Assembly (NCBI RefSeq): GCF_900112035.1
Contig: NZ_FOKC01000018.1
Span: 1-47,874 of the forward strand
DNA: 47,874 nucleotides
Source: Nocardioides alpinus
Lineage (GTDB): Bacteria > Actinomycetota > Actinomycetes > Propionibacteriales > Nocardioidaceae
Direction of reading: 5' to 3'
The translations under genes were made by a program, and so were the position numbers. Shown here piece after piece: positions 7,762 through 14,543 of this stretch (its first letter is position 1; each line of letters starts with the position of its first letter). The notes under the pieces were generated by a model. The model worked only from the letters and a program-made list of their open reading frames with translations. It was not told where the DNA came from and ran no database searches.

Positions 7762-8538
7762 ATGACGACATACGGCAACGAGCCCCTGACCAATGAGCCC
7801 CTGACCGGCACCGCGACCAGCGGCACCCAGACCAGCGGCACCCAGACCAGCGGCACGACTGACAAGGCCAAGGAGGCCGCCTCGACGGCCGCCGCACAGG
7901 GCCAGCACGTGGCAGGCACGGCGAAGGATGAGGCGCTCAACGTCGCAGGGACCGCCACCGAGCAGGCGCGCAACGTCTTGGGCGATGCCAAGCAGCACGT
8001 CAGCGCTCAGGTGAGTGATCAGGCTGTCACGCAGAGGGATCAGCTGTCGCAGACCTTGCGAACGTTCGGTGACGACCTCCAGCAGATGGTCGAGCAGGGT
8101 CCGGACGCCGGTCTGGCCAGCGACCTGACGCGAGAGGTGTCAGACCGGGTGCGTGCACTCGGCACCCATCTCCAGGATCGTGAGCCCGGCCAGCTGCTCG
8201 ACGATGCGCGTGACTTCGCGCGGCGCCGCCCCGGCACGTTCCTGATCGGTGCACTCGCCGCCGGCGTCGTGGCGGGACGCCTGTTCCGTGCCACGGCCGA
8301 CGGTGCCGCGGCAGCGGAGCTGGCCGACGCGCCCGCCTCGACCACGACGCGAACGACGCCGGTGCCCGCCACCGCGACCGATGCGATTCAGGGTGTCGGC
8401 ACCCCGACCCCGGCCGGACCTCCGCAGGCTGACTTCGCGGCTGCTCCTCCGACTCTGGCCGACCCCGCCCCGCTCTCGGACCCGACCACGTCGGGCACCT
8501 CGAGCTTTGCTGGGCAGCCGACGCGGGACACGCCGTGA
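7762..8538 (+). CDS. repeat-bearing amphipathic envelope protein, first gene of a stress/envelope operon
   Basis: Starting at ATG 7762 the protein has 258 residues; GAGGAGG ends five bases before it. An earlier in-frame ATG at 7705 would add 19 residues. The N-terminus is built of pentapeptides (NEPLT twice, then a GTxTS series). Residues ~35-85 are apolipoprotein-like amphipathic helices (KDEALNVAGTATEQARNVLG). Near residue 160 comes a hydrophobic helix with an arginine edge (RRPGTFLIGALAAGVVAGRL). The last 80 residues are Pro/Ala/Thr-rich and probably disordered. It resembles unnamed proteins that precede holin-superfamily and DUF3618 genes in actinobacteria. Its stop overlaps the next GTG (GTGA). 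No enzymatic motif is visible. Confidence 0.75.
   Translation: MTTYGNEPLTNEPLTGTATSGTQTSGTQTSGTTDKAKEAASTAAAQGQHVAGTAKDEALNVAGTATEQARNVLGDAKQHVSAQVSDQAVTQRDQLSQTLRTFGDDLQQMVEQGPDAGLASDLTREVSDRVRALGTHLQDREPGQLLDDARDFARRRPGTFLIGALAAGVVAGRLFRATADGAAAAELADAPASTTTRTTPVPATATDAIQGVGTPTPAGPPQADFAAAPPTLADPAPLSDPTTSGTSSFAGQPTRDTP
7777..7860 (+). repeat. in-frame 15-bp tandem repeats in the envelope gene
   Basis: Two adjacent 15-mers encode NEPLT (7777-7791 and 7792-7806, one base different). After a short transition, ACCAGCGGCACCCAG occurs at 7816-7830 and again at 7831-7845, with a third, altered copy at 7846-7860. Each unit is five codons, so copy-number changes would keep the reading frame and only vary the length of the N-terminal linker. 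Confidence 0.85.
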
Positions 8539-9014
8539 CCGGCCCCGCAGGAGTCGACCCGGTCCTGGGCACGCAGCCGTCACAGCCGGGGCCGTTGACG
8601 AGCCCCGCCGGGTCGCACGTGACCGGCACTACCGGTGACAGCCGCAGCCTGGGCGAGATCGTGGGTGACCTCACCAACGACCTCACGACGCTGGTCAAGG
8701 CCGAGCTGGACCTGGCACGCACAGAGCTCAAGTCCGAGGCGGCCAAGGCCGGCAAGGGGGCCGGGATGCTCGGTGGCGCGGGCGTCTCCGGACTGCTCGC
8801 GCTGATCTTGGCGTCGTTCGCGCTCAGTTACCTGCTGGACAACTGGATGCCGGTCGAGCTGGCATTCCTGATCACCACCCTGCTCTGGGCCGTCGTGGCT
8901 GCCGTCCTGGCCGCCCGCGGTCGCTCGGAGCTGAAGAAGTCGAACCCGCAGCTGCCGAAGACGCAGCGCACACTCAAGGAGGACGCGGCATGGGTCAAAG
9001 CACAGAAGAACTGA
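8535..9014 (+). CDS. phage-holin-superfamily (DUF1469-like) membrane protein
   Basis: The protein has 159 residues. After a loose N-terminal ~35 residues comes the family signature LGEIVGDLTNDLTTLVKAEL, a long amphipathic helix continuing to KSEAAKAGKG, and then two hydrophobic helices (about 82-99 and 108-130) and a basic tail. The family is called holin superfamily III or actinobacterial phage holin, but it is common on chromosomes away from phages and is thought to be a small envelope protein. The GTG start at 8535 overlaps the previous stop, and the end overlaps the DUF3618 start by 25 bases, so the three genes are translationally linked. Confidence 0.85.
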   Translation: MTGPAGVDPVLGTQPSQPGPLTSPAGSHVTGTTGDSRSLGEIVGDLTNDLTTLVKAELDLARTELKSEAAKAGKGAGMLGGAGVSGLLALILASFALSYLLDNWMPVELAFLITTLLWAVVAAVLAARGRSELKKSNPQLPKTQRTLKEDAAWVKAQKN

Positions 9015-9586
9015 ACACCGAGATCGCTCAGACGCGGCAGTCGATGACCGCCAACGTGGACGCACTGCAGGACCGGGTGAGCCCCGCCGCGATCGTCGAG
9101 CGACGCAAGGAGGCCGCCCGAGGGCGCGTCCGCGGCGTGCGCGACAAGGTCATGGGCACGGTCCACGGGATCGGCTCGTCCGCTTCCGGCACTGGGAGCT
9201 CGTCCGTCGGATCCCCACTGGGCGCGGTGGACTCGGTCAAGGGCACGGCACAGGGTGCCGTCAGCGGCACGCAGGACCGGGTCGCAGGCACCCCGCTCGC
9301 CGCGGGACTCGTGGCGTTCGGCGCGGGCATGATCGTCTCGGCGCTCATCCCGGCCTCCGAGAAGGAAGCAGTGGCGGCCGGTCACGTCGTCGACGCCGCC
9401 AAGGAGCACGGCCAGCCGGTCGTGGACCAGGCCAGGTCGATGGCTCAGGACGTCGTCGAGAACGTCAAGGAGACTGCGACCGGAGCAGTCGCCGAGGTCA
9501 AGGACACGGCCGCGGACAGCGCCGCGAAGGTGAAGTCCGAGAGCCAGTCCGGGGTGGACGAGGTCCGCTCGCAGACCCAGTCCTGA
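8990..9586 (+). CDS. DUF3618 domain protein
   Basis: The protein has 198 residues. The N-terminal block MGQSTEELNTEIAQTRQSM, followed by NVDALQDRVSP, is the DUF3618 signature (short, coiled, near a membrane segment). A hydrophobic helix lies at about 106-122 (AAGLVAFGAGMIVSALIP). The C-terminal ~75 residues are repetitive amphipathic helix (AQDVVENVKETATGAVAEVK), similar in style to the first gene of the operon. Its start is well supported by AAGGAGG upstream, inside the preceding gene. DUF3618 has no established biochemical role; genome context in actinobacteria links it to holin-superfamily proteins. A strong hairpin follows 10 bases after the stop. Confidence 0.85.
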   Translation: MGQSTEELNTEIAQTRQSMTANVDALQDRVSPAAIVERRKEAARGRVRGVRDKVMGTVHGIGSSASGTGSSSVGSPLGAVDSVKGTAQGAVSGTQDRVAGTPLAAGLVAFGAGMIVSALIPASEKEAVAAGHVVDAAKEHGQPVVDQARSMAQDVVENVKETATGAVAEVKDTAADSAAKVKSESQSGVDEVRSQTQS

Positions 9587-9596
9587 GGGATCCGTC

Positions 9597-9630
9597 GTGC
9601 CGGTCCGTCCCTTCGTGGGCGGGCTGGCAC
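9597..9630 (+). terminator. hairpin terminator of the envelope operon
   Basis: The arms 9597-9610 and 9617-9630 pair over 14 bp around the loop CTTCGT. Three of the pairs are G-U and form only in the plus-strand transcript (they would be A-C mismatches in the other strand's RNA), so the structure belongs to the DUF3618 operon. There is only TT after the stem, as is common for actinobacterial terminators. Confidence 0.7.
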
Positions 9631-9766
9631 TTCGGACGTTCCACCCCGTGAAGGGGCCGAACAGGTCAGCCGGGCAGCTCCCCGCCGCCGTCGATGTCCA
9701 GTGAACGTATCGACTGCTCACGGTCTGGGTACACGGCGGGTGGACCGCATGTGGGGTGCGGCCCGG

Positions 9767-9800
9767 CCCCGCCCGCCGCCCCCCGGAGGGCCGGGCGGGG
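9767..9800. terminator. GC-rich inverted repeat between convergent genes
   Basis: There are nine perfect pairs (CCCCGCCCG with CGGGCGGGG) around a 16-base loop, without a T-run on either side. It lies between the rightward envelope operon and a leftward small gene, so a bidirectional stop is plausible. Confidence 0.4.
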
Positions 9801-9933
9801 TCACCTCGCCGTCTTCCGCGTTGGGCCGGGGGGGCTGGCAGCAGCCATCCGCATCAAACGGCGCACCCCTTCGACCTGCGCGGCGATTCGATGCGCCAGT
9901 GACGTACTGCTCGCCGGGCCGTCCTACCGCGTT

Positions 9934-10176
9934 CTACGGAACAGGTCGTTCGAAGATCGTCGGCGTGTGCAGGCTCCCGCATGCGCCGCAAGCGACGTAG
10001 GTCGTGTGAGCGTCTACCCTCACCGTCGCCCAACGGTGCCAAAGATGCCAACGGCATGCTCGCGGAGCGGTGACGCTGGGCGTTGAGGGCGGCTCGTCGA
10101 CCACCTGGATGTCGAAGACCTCGAGTATTCCTGTGTGGGCTCGGTCGTCGTCCCGCTCGGGGTGGTGCCGTGACAT
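9934..10176 (-). CDS. small zinc-finger-like hypothetical protein
   Basis: The 80-residue frame starts at ATG 10176, with GGAG six bases before it. The C-terminal half reads CRWHLWHRWATVRVDAHTTY, then VACGACGSLH: a Cys, two or three His/Trp residues, then CxxCG, in the order of short treble-clef or ribbon proteins with a C-x-HxW...CxxCG layout seen in actinobacterial hypothetical proteins. The N-terminal half is charged and probably disordered. Function is unknown; metal binding is an inference from the Cys/His spacing. It is divergent from the LPDTG surface-protein gene, sharing the 325-base region that holds four inverted repeats. Confidence 0.5.
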   Translation of the reverse strand: MSRHHPERDDDRAHTGILEVFDIQVVDEPPSTPSVTAPRACRWHLWHRWATVRVDAHTTYVACGACGSLHTPTIFERPVP

Positions 10177-10501
10177 CAACTACTCCGTCCTCGTTGCCAG
10201 GCTCGGCCTCGCGACGTACGGCCGGGTCTATGGAGTCGTACCCCTCTTGGCCTCGACTTACCATCCTCCGCAGCCAGGCCTGAGCAGCGGCGAGCTGCGC
10301 GACGGCGATCCCGCTGCTGCTGAGCGCGGGCTCACCCGAGGGCGCGGGCGGTGAGCGTGTCGCCGTAAGGGTGGAGGGAGTACCCCCCTATTGGGTAAAG
10401 AGCCGCTCGGATCGTAGATCCGCGGAGACATCGGTGCCTCATGGATAGCCAGACCGGGAGGGGTCGTCCGCGTTCGTCCTGCTCTCCGAAAGGCCATCGA
10501 T
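10177..10501. promoter_or_regulatory. divergent intergenic region with four inverted repeats
   Basis: Four inverted repeats follow each other: AGCAGCGG/CCGCTGCT (10283-10290 and 10311-10318), GCTCACC/GGTGAGC (10330-10336 and 10350-10356), TACCC/GGGTA (10381-10385 and 10393-10397) and CGGATC-GTA-GATCCG (10408-10422). The last ends 79 bases before the surface-protein ATG. They may be operator sites or a structured leader RNA. No clear -35/-10 pair was found; GGGTAA at 10393 resembles the -10 of SigB/SigF-type promoters, but no matching GTTT upstream was seen. Confidence 0.45.
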
Positions 10502-11533
10502 ATGACTCCAAATACGGAACCGCACCGGCGGTTCGCGCCGATCGCGGCGCTGGCTGCAACGTTGGCGTTGCTGTTCTCAACATTGGGCTTCATAGCTGGA
10601 CCGGCACACGGTGCCGGCAACAGCGGCACCATCAAGATCCACGCCCAGGATTCGCCTCCGGGCACGGAGAGCAATGAGCCGCACGTCTGCGCCTTCAACA
10701 TCGAGGCGTTCGGCTTCGATGAGGGGTTCGACGGCTACATCGAGTTCGACGTACAGGGCGGGGACGGGCCCACCGGGGTGGCCGCTGGCCCGTACGTGGT
10801 CGGCCCGGCCGATGCGGCAGGTTACTTCGCAACGGACTACTTCAACGTCGCAGGCGGGCAGATCATCCAGAACGGTCACTACAAGGTGACCCTCTTCGGC
10901 AAGTTCAACGACGGCCGGATCAACTACGACGACGTCAAGGCGAAGTCCAAGGTGTTCAAGGTCGACTGCCCGCCCCCGCCGCCGCCCACACCGGCCACCC
11001 CAGTAGGTGCCACGGCAGCGGACGTGTGCGAGCCCGCGACGGGTCCGACGAACGACCGCATCACGATCTCGGCTGACGCCAACTTCACCTACACGGTGGA
11101 CGGCACAACTGTCGCGGCCGGTCCGTTCGCGGCCACCGGCACCACACACACGGTCAACGCCGTCGCCAAGGCCGGAGTGGTCGTCCAGCAGGGGGCCACG
11201 ACGCAGTGGACCTTCACGTTCACCAAGCGTCTCTGTTCCGAGGTCCTGGGGGTCAGTGCGATTCGCGTCAAGGGGACGGTCACGAAGATCGACAAGTGCG
11301 GTCGTGCGGGTGATGCGTTCATGGCGAAGAGGGTCAAGGGCGTGACGTACCGGGTCAACGGCGACGCCATCCGTGCGGGTGTCTGGCTCAAGGCCAAGAC
11401 GCGGACCGTCAAGGTACGGGCCGTGGCATCCGGCACGGGGCACGCGGTGGTCGGGCAGGACACGTGGACCTTGCGGTTCACGAACGAGCGCTGTGCCACC
11501 CCGCCGCAGGTGCTGCCCGACACGGGAGCATGA
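10502..11533 (+). CDS. secreted surface protein ending in LPDTGA
   Basis: The protein has 343 residues. A signal peptide is clear: basic N-terminus, hydrophobic run (IAALAATLALLFSTLGFIAG), cleavage near AHGAG. Residues ~40-160 form a beta-rich domain (GTIKIHAQD...VFKVDC), followed by a PPPPPPTPATP linker. Two related ~75-residue modules come next, each with TYTVDG or TYRVNG, an A-G pair, a T-rich strand and a terminal Cys. The last residues are LPDTGA: an LPxTG sorting motif at 338-342 with the stop right after, so the usual hydrophobic helix and basic tail are missing. The stop overlaps the start of the sortase gene (ATGA). A weak AAAGG lies eight bases before the ATG. Confidence 0.85.
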   Translation: MTPNTEPHRRFAPIAALAATLALLFSTLGFIAGPAHGAGNSGTIKIHAQDSPPGTESNEPHVCAFNIEAFGFDEGFDGYIEFDVQGGDGPTGVAAGPYVVGPADAAGYFATDYFNVAGGQIIQNGHYKVTLFGKFNDGRINYDDVKAKSKVFKVDCPPPPPPTPATPVGATAADVCEPATGPTNDRITISADANFTYTVDGTTVAAGPFAATGTTHTVNAVAKAGVVVQQGATTQWTFTFTKRLCSEVLGVSAIRVKGTVTKIDKCGRAGDAFMAKRVKGVTYRVNGDAIRAGVWLKAKTRTVKVRAVASGTGHAVVGQDTWTLRFTNERCATPPQVLPDTGA

Positions 11534-12009
11534 CCCGACGGGCAGTCCTGGTCGCAGCGTCCGTCGTTCTTCTGGCCATCACCGGCCAGGGAGCGGCGGG
11601 CGCCGCCCCAGGGCGCTTGGACATCCCGAAGCTGGACGTACGAGCTCACGTCGTCGAGGTGGGGCTCACCACCAACGGGTCCTTACGTGTTGGGCACCGC
11701 CTCCAGGGGACGGTCTACACCTGGCGAGAAGGCGATCCGCCGTGCGACCGCACCGGGACGACCGTCTACGCGGGACACGCCTGGCGTGCTGGAAACGGCG
11801 TGGCAGATCGCTGGGGACACCTACGACGCGGAGATCGCATTCATGTCTCTGGTTGCGCCTTCAGAGTGACACGAAGGGAGTTCTGGTCGGCCGATCGGTC
11901 GATGCGGCACCTCTTCACGGTCGGTGGTCCGCCGCGGATCGTGCTCATCGGTTGCAAGGCTGGTGACTACGCCAAGCGGGTCATCATCTTCGCCAGGAAG
12001 ACTCGATAG
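11530..12009 (+). CDS. small class E/F-type sortase
   Basis: The protein has 159 residues. It begins with MTRR and a hydrophobic stretch (AVLVAASVVLLAITG) acting as signal or anchor. The sortase core runs from LDIPKLDVRAHV: catalytic His in TVYAGHAW, catalytic Cys in VLIGCKAG and the likely Arg in AKRVIIFA, in the expected order. The loop between Cys and Arg is shorter than in typical LxTCxG family members. It would cut an LPxTG motif and join the substrate to an amine; the LPDTG protein translated just before it is the obvious candidate substrate. The ATG overlaps the preceding TGA. No ribosome-binding site of its own is evident, which supports coupled translation. Confidence 0.82.
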   Translation: MTRRAVLVAASVVLLAITGQGAAGAAPGRLDIPKLDVRAHVVEVGLTTNGSLRVGHRLQGTVYTWREGDPPCDRTGTTVYAGHAWRAGNGVADRWGHLRRGDRIHVSGCAFRVTRREFWSADRSMRHLFTVGGPPRIVLIGCKAGDYAKRVIIFARKTR

Positions 12010-12167
12010 GACCACGATCAGCGGACACCTCGAGTGCCAGTCGGGCCGTAGGAGCTCATCGCGGTTCGGCCTATCCCACAACTGCAGACCCGGACTGAAC
12101 CGGTGTCGCCCGGAAGGGTTCACGGTGAGCAAACGCGGGACAAGAAGTTCTGACTGGAAGAGTGAAC

Positions 12168-12201
12168 AGCCCCTGACCTGCGTCTCCGCAGGTCAGGGGC
12201 T
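12168..12201. terminator. 14-bp hairpin between the sortase and tRNA-Pro genes
   Basis: AGCCCCTGACCTGC and its exact complement (12188-12201) enclose the loop GTCTCC. On the plus strand the stem is followed by ATTTCT; on the minus strand it lies ten bases beyond the tRNA 3' end. It can stop transcription both from the sortase gene and from the leftward tRNA gene; the T-rich side favours the plus direction. Confidence 0.75.
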
Positions 12202-12210
12202 ATTTCTCGG

Positions 12211-12284
12211 TCGGGCTGACAGGATTTGAACCTGCGACCCCCTGACCCCCAGTCAGGTGCGCTACCAAGCTGCGCTACAGCCCG
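12211..12284 (-). tRNA. tRNA-Pro (anticodon GGG)
   Basis: Reading the minus strand from 12284 gives the acceptor stem CGGGCTG, a D-arm with GTAGCGCA and GGTAGCGC, the anticodon arm with the loop CTGGGGG (anticodon GGG), the T-arm with GGTTCAAATCC, the closing CAGCCCG and discriminator A. The CCA end is not encoded (CCG follows). It decodes CCC and CCU proline codons. It separates the accessory segment on the left from core genes on the right; such 3' ends are frequent integration targets, but I saw no duplicated tRNA end or neighbouring integrase. Confidence 0.97.
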
Positions 12285-12494
12285 AACGCTTCCGGCACGA
12301 GACCTGCGAAGCGAGCCGAACGTTACCGCAGCCTCGGGGAACACACGGAATCGGCCCGCCCATCTAGACCACGACCCGGCTCCGGAGCGCTGGTCGGACG
12401 GGACCCCCTAGTCCAAGTGGGCCATTTGGCCGCGAACCGCGGACGCACCGCAGGGGCCCGCACAAGATGAAGGCTCAACCTGTGGGGGTCAACC

Positions 12495-13160
12495 GTGTCA
12501 TCTCTGCCGCGCCGCGCCGGCCTGGTGGTCGTCGGCATCGCCATCGGGCTCAGCCTCGCCGCGCCGCGCGCCGACGCTGCTGCGCCCGACATCATCGTGC
12601 AGCAGAGCAGCCACCAGGGCGCCTCGCTCGAGCTCGCCCAGCAGCTGCGCGAGCGCCAGCAGAGCCTGATGGCGCTCAACCAGCGCGCCGATGCTCGCGA
12701 CCGGGCGCTGATCGGCCGCAAGGCCGTGCTGGCGACGTACGGCTGGACCGGCGATCCCGACGACGTGACCGCGGTGCTCCCGCTGGCGTCCTACCGCGTG
12801 TCGGCGGGGTTCGGCCTCACCGGGCCGCTCTGGGAGGCCGAGCACGGAGGCCAGGACTTCGGCGCATCCCTCGGCGACACCATCGTCGCGGTCGCGGCCG
12901 GCACGGTCACCGAGGTCGCCTACTCCGGCGCCTACGGCCTGCGCACCATCGTCACGCTCCCCGACGGCACCGAGGTCTGGTACTGCCACCAGGCCGATGT
13001 CTCGGTGTATGCCGGGCAGCTCGTCGACGTGGCCGCCCCGATCGGGACCGTGGGTTCGACCGGCAACTCCACCGGACCACACCTCCACCTCGAGGTGCGC
13101 CCCGCGGGCAGTCCCGTCGACCCGATGGACTGGCTGCGCGCGGCGGGCCTCACCCCCTGA
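12495..13160 (+). CDS. secreted M23-family (LytM) peptidase
   Basis: The protein has 221 residues. A signal peptide ends near residue 28 (LVVVGIAIGLSLAAPRADA|A). A helical region with Gln/Arg heptads (~35-70) precedes the LytM domain (~95-215): the zinc ligands appear in EHGGQDFGA (His, Asp) and HLHLEV, and YSGAYGLRTIVTLPDG forms the fold's core. M23 enzymes cut peptidoglycan peptide bridges, or activate amidases when inactive. The central YCHQADVSV aligns with the usual YxH region, so the site looks complete. The GTG start at 12495 has GGGGG seven bases upstream. It converges on der with 21 bases between. Confidence 0.9.
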   Translation: MSSLPRRAGLVVVGIAIGLSLAAPRADAAAPDIIVQQSSHQGASLELAQQLRERQQSLMALNQRADARDRALIGRKAVLATYGWTGDPDDVTAVLPLASYRVSAGFGLTGPLWEAEHGGQDFGASLGDTIVAVAAGTVTEVAYSGAYGLRTIVTLPDGTEVWYCHQADVSVYAGQLVDVAAPIGTVGSTGNSTGPHLHLEVRPAGSPVDPMDWLRAAGLTP

Positions 13161-13181
13161 GCCGGCCGGGCCGGCCGGGCG

Positions 13182-14537
13182 TCAGCGCTTGCGCTTCTCG
13201 CGCGGCTTCTGCTCGATCACGATCGGCGTGCCGGCGAAGCCGAACTCCTCGCGCAGCCGGCGCTCGATGAAGCGCTCGTAGGACGCGTCGAGCTTGCCGG
13301 TCGTGAACAGCACGAAGGTCGGCGGCGCGGTCGAGGGCTGCGTGGCGAAGAGGATCCGGGCCTGCTTGCCGCTGCGCACCGGGTGCGGGTGCTCGGCGAC
13401 GAGGCGGCCGAGGAACGTGTTGAGCGCGCCGGTGCCGATCCGGGTCTCCCAGCCCTCGAGGGCCTTCTCGATCGCCGGGACGAGCCGGTCGACGTGCCAG
13501 CCGGTGCGGGCGGTGAAGTTGATCCGCGGCGCCCACTTGAGCTGTACGAGGTCACGCTCGATCTCGCGCTCGAGGTAGTAGCGGCGCTCCTCGTCGACCA
13601 GGTCCCACTTGTTGAAGGCGATGATCATGGCGCGTCCGGCGTCGCGGATGGTCTGGATGATCCGCATGTCCTGCTCGGAGACGGTCTCGCTGGCGTCGAG
13701 GACCAGCACGGCCACCTCGGCCCGGTCGATCGCGGTCGAGGTGCGCAGCGAGGCGTAGTACTCGTGGCCGGAGGCCTGGTTGACGCGCCTGCGGATGCCG
13801 GCGGTGTCGATGAAGCGCCAGGTCTTGTCGCCGAGGGTGATCAGCTCGTCGACCGGGTCGACCGTGGTGCCGGCGGCGTTGTCGACGACGACCCGGTCCT
13901 CCTGCGCGAGCATGTTGAGCAGCGAGGACTTGCCGACGTTGGGCTTGCCCACGATCGCGATGCGGCGCGGGCCGCCGACCTCCTCGAAGGACTGGGCAGG
14001 AGTCTCCGGGAGCGCCTCGAGGATCGCGTCGAGCATCTCGCCCGACCCGCGACCGTGGAGCGCCGAGACGCAGAACGGCTCCCCCAGCCCGAGGTTCCAC
14101 AGGCCGTAGGCCTCGGCCTCGGTGCGCTGGTCGTCCACCTTGTTGGCAGCGAGCACCACCGGCTTGCCGGACGCCCGCAGGATCCGTACGACGGCCTCGT
14201 CGTTGTCGGTGATGCCGACGGTCGCGTCGACCACGAAGAGCACGGCGTCAGCCAGGGTCACCGCCACCTCGGCCTGGGCGCGGATGCTCTCGGCCATGCC
14301 GCGGGCGTCGGGGTCCCAGCCGCCGGTGTCGACGACGGTGAAGGCGCGCCCGTTCCAGTTGGCGTCGTAGTAGACGCGGTCCCGGGTCACCCCGGGACGG
14401 TCCTCCACGACGGCCTCACGGCGCCCGATGATGCGGTTGACCAGGGTCGACTTGCCCACGTTGGGGCGGCCCACCACGGCCAGGACGGGCGCCGGACCGG
14501 ACTCGGTCTCGACGGGGGCGGCGTCGTACTCACTCAT
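13182..14537 (-). CDS. der: ribosome-assembly GTPase Der (EngA)
   Basis: The protein has 451 residues and the two tandem GTPase domains unique to Der. Domain one has GRPNVGKST, DTGG and NKVD; domain two has GKPNVGKSS, DTAG and NKWD. A C-terminal KH-like domain follows, ending in the basic tail REKRKR. Der acts in 50S ribosomal subunit maturation and is essential in most bacteria. It starts at ATG 14537, six bases after the acyltransferase stop, in the series tyrA-cmk-acyltransferase-der. The same cmk-der pairing is known in mycobacteria (Rv1712-Rv1713). Confidence 0.97.
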   Translation of the reverse strand: MSEYDAAPVETESGPAPVLAVVGRPNVGKSTLVNRIIGRREAVVEDRPGVTRDRVYYDANWNGRAFTVVDTGGWDPDARGMAESIRAQAEVAVTLADAVLFVVDATVGITDNDEAVVRILRASGKPVVLAANKVDDQRTEAEAYGLWNLGLGEPFCVSALHGRGSGEMLDAILEALPETPAQSFEEVGGPRRIAIVGKPNVGKSSLLNMLAQEDRVVVDNAAGTTVDPVDELITLGDKTWRFIDTAGIRRRVNQASGHEYYASLRTSTAIDRAEVAVLVLDASETVSEQDMRIIQTIRDAGRAMIIAFNKWDLVDEERRYYLEREIERDLVQLKWAPRINFTARTGWHVDRLVPAIEKALEGWETRIGTGALNTFLGRLVAEHPHPVRSGKQARILFATQPSTAPPTFVLFTTGKLDASYERFIERRLREEFGFAGTPIVIEQKPREKRKR

Positions 14538-14543
14538 GCAGGA

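Larger units (their letters stand above)
9587..9933. other. intergenic stretch after the envelope operon
   Basis: I see no gene here. The stretch holds the terminator hairpin at 9597-9630 and a second GC-rich inverted repeat (CCCCGCCCG at 9767-9775 against CGGGCGGGG at 9792-9800, 16-base loop). The second repeat could serve the convergent small gene ending at 9934. Open frames crossing the stretch are short and lack ribosome-binding sites and protein-like composition. Confidence 0.6.

Noticed and set aside
8535..9014. Holin-like gene as evidence of a prophage
   Set aside because: No capsid, tail, lysin or terminase genes are nearby, and this holin superfamily is common on chromosomes together with DUF3618.
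9694..10086. Open frames of 100-130 codons on the plus strand across the intergenic region
   Set aside because: They lack ribosome-binding sites, overlap the better-supported small gene on the other strand, and their translations look like random high-GC sequence.
12211..12284. tRNA-Pro as the attachment site of a genomic island covering 1-12,200
   Set aside because: No duplicated tRNA 3' end was seen in the left 12 kb, and no integrase lies beside it; XerD at 31309-32229 looks like the housekeeping enzyme. The island boundary remains possible but unsupported.
12285..12494. A cyclic-di-AMP (ydaO-type) riboswitch before the M23 peptidase, as in other actinobacteria
   Set aside because: I could not find the conserved core of the switch; only an isolated small hairpin CCGCG-AAC-CGCGG (12430-12442) is present.
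13161..13181. GCCGGCC-rich stretch between the M23 and der genes as a terminator
   Set aside because: It is a short direct and inverted repetition of GGCCGG with no stable loop; chance is likely in this base composition.
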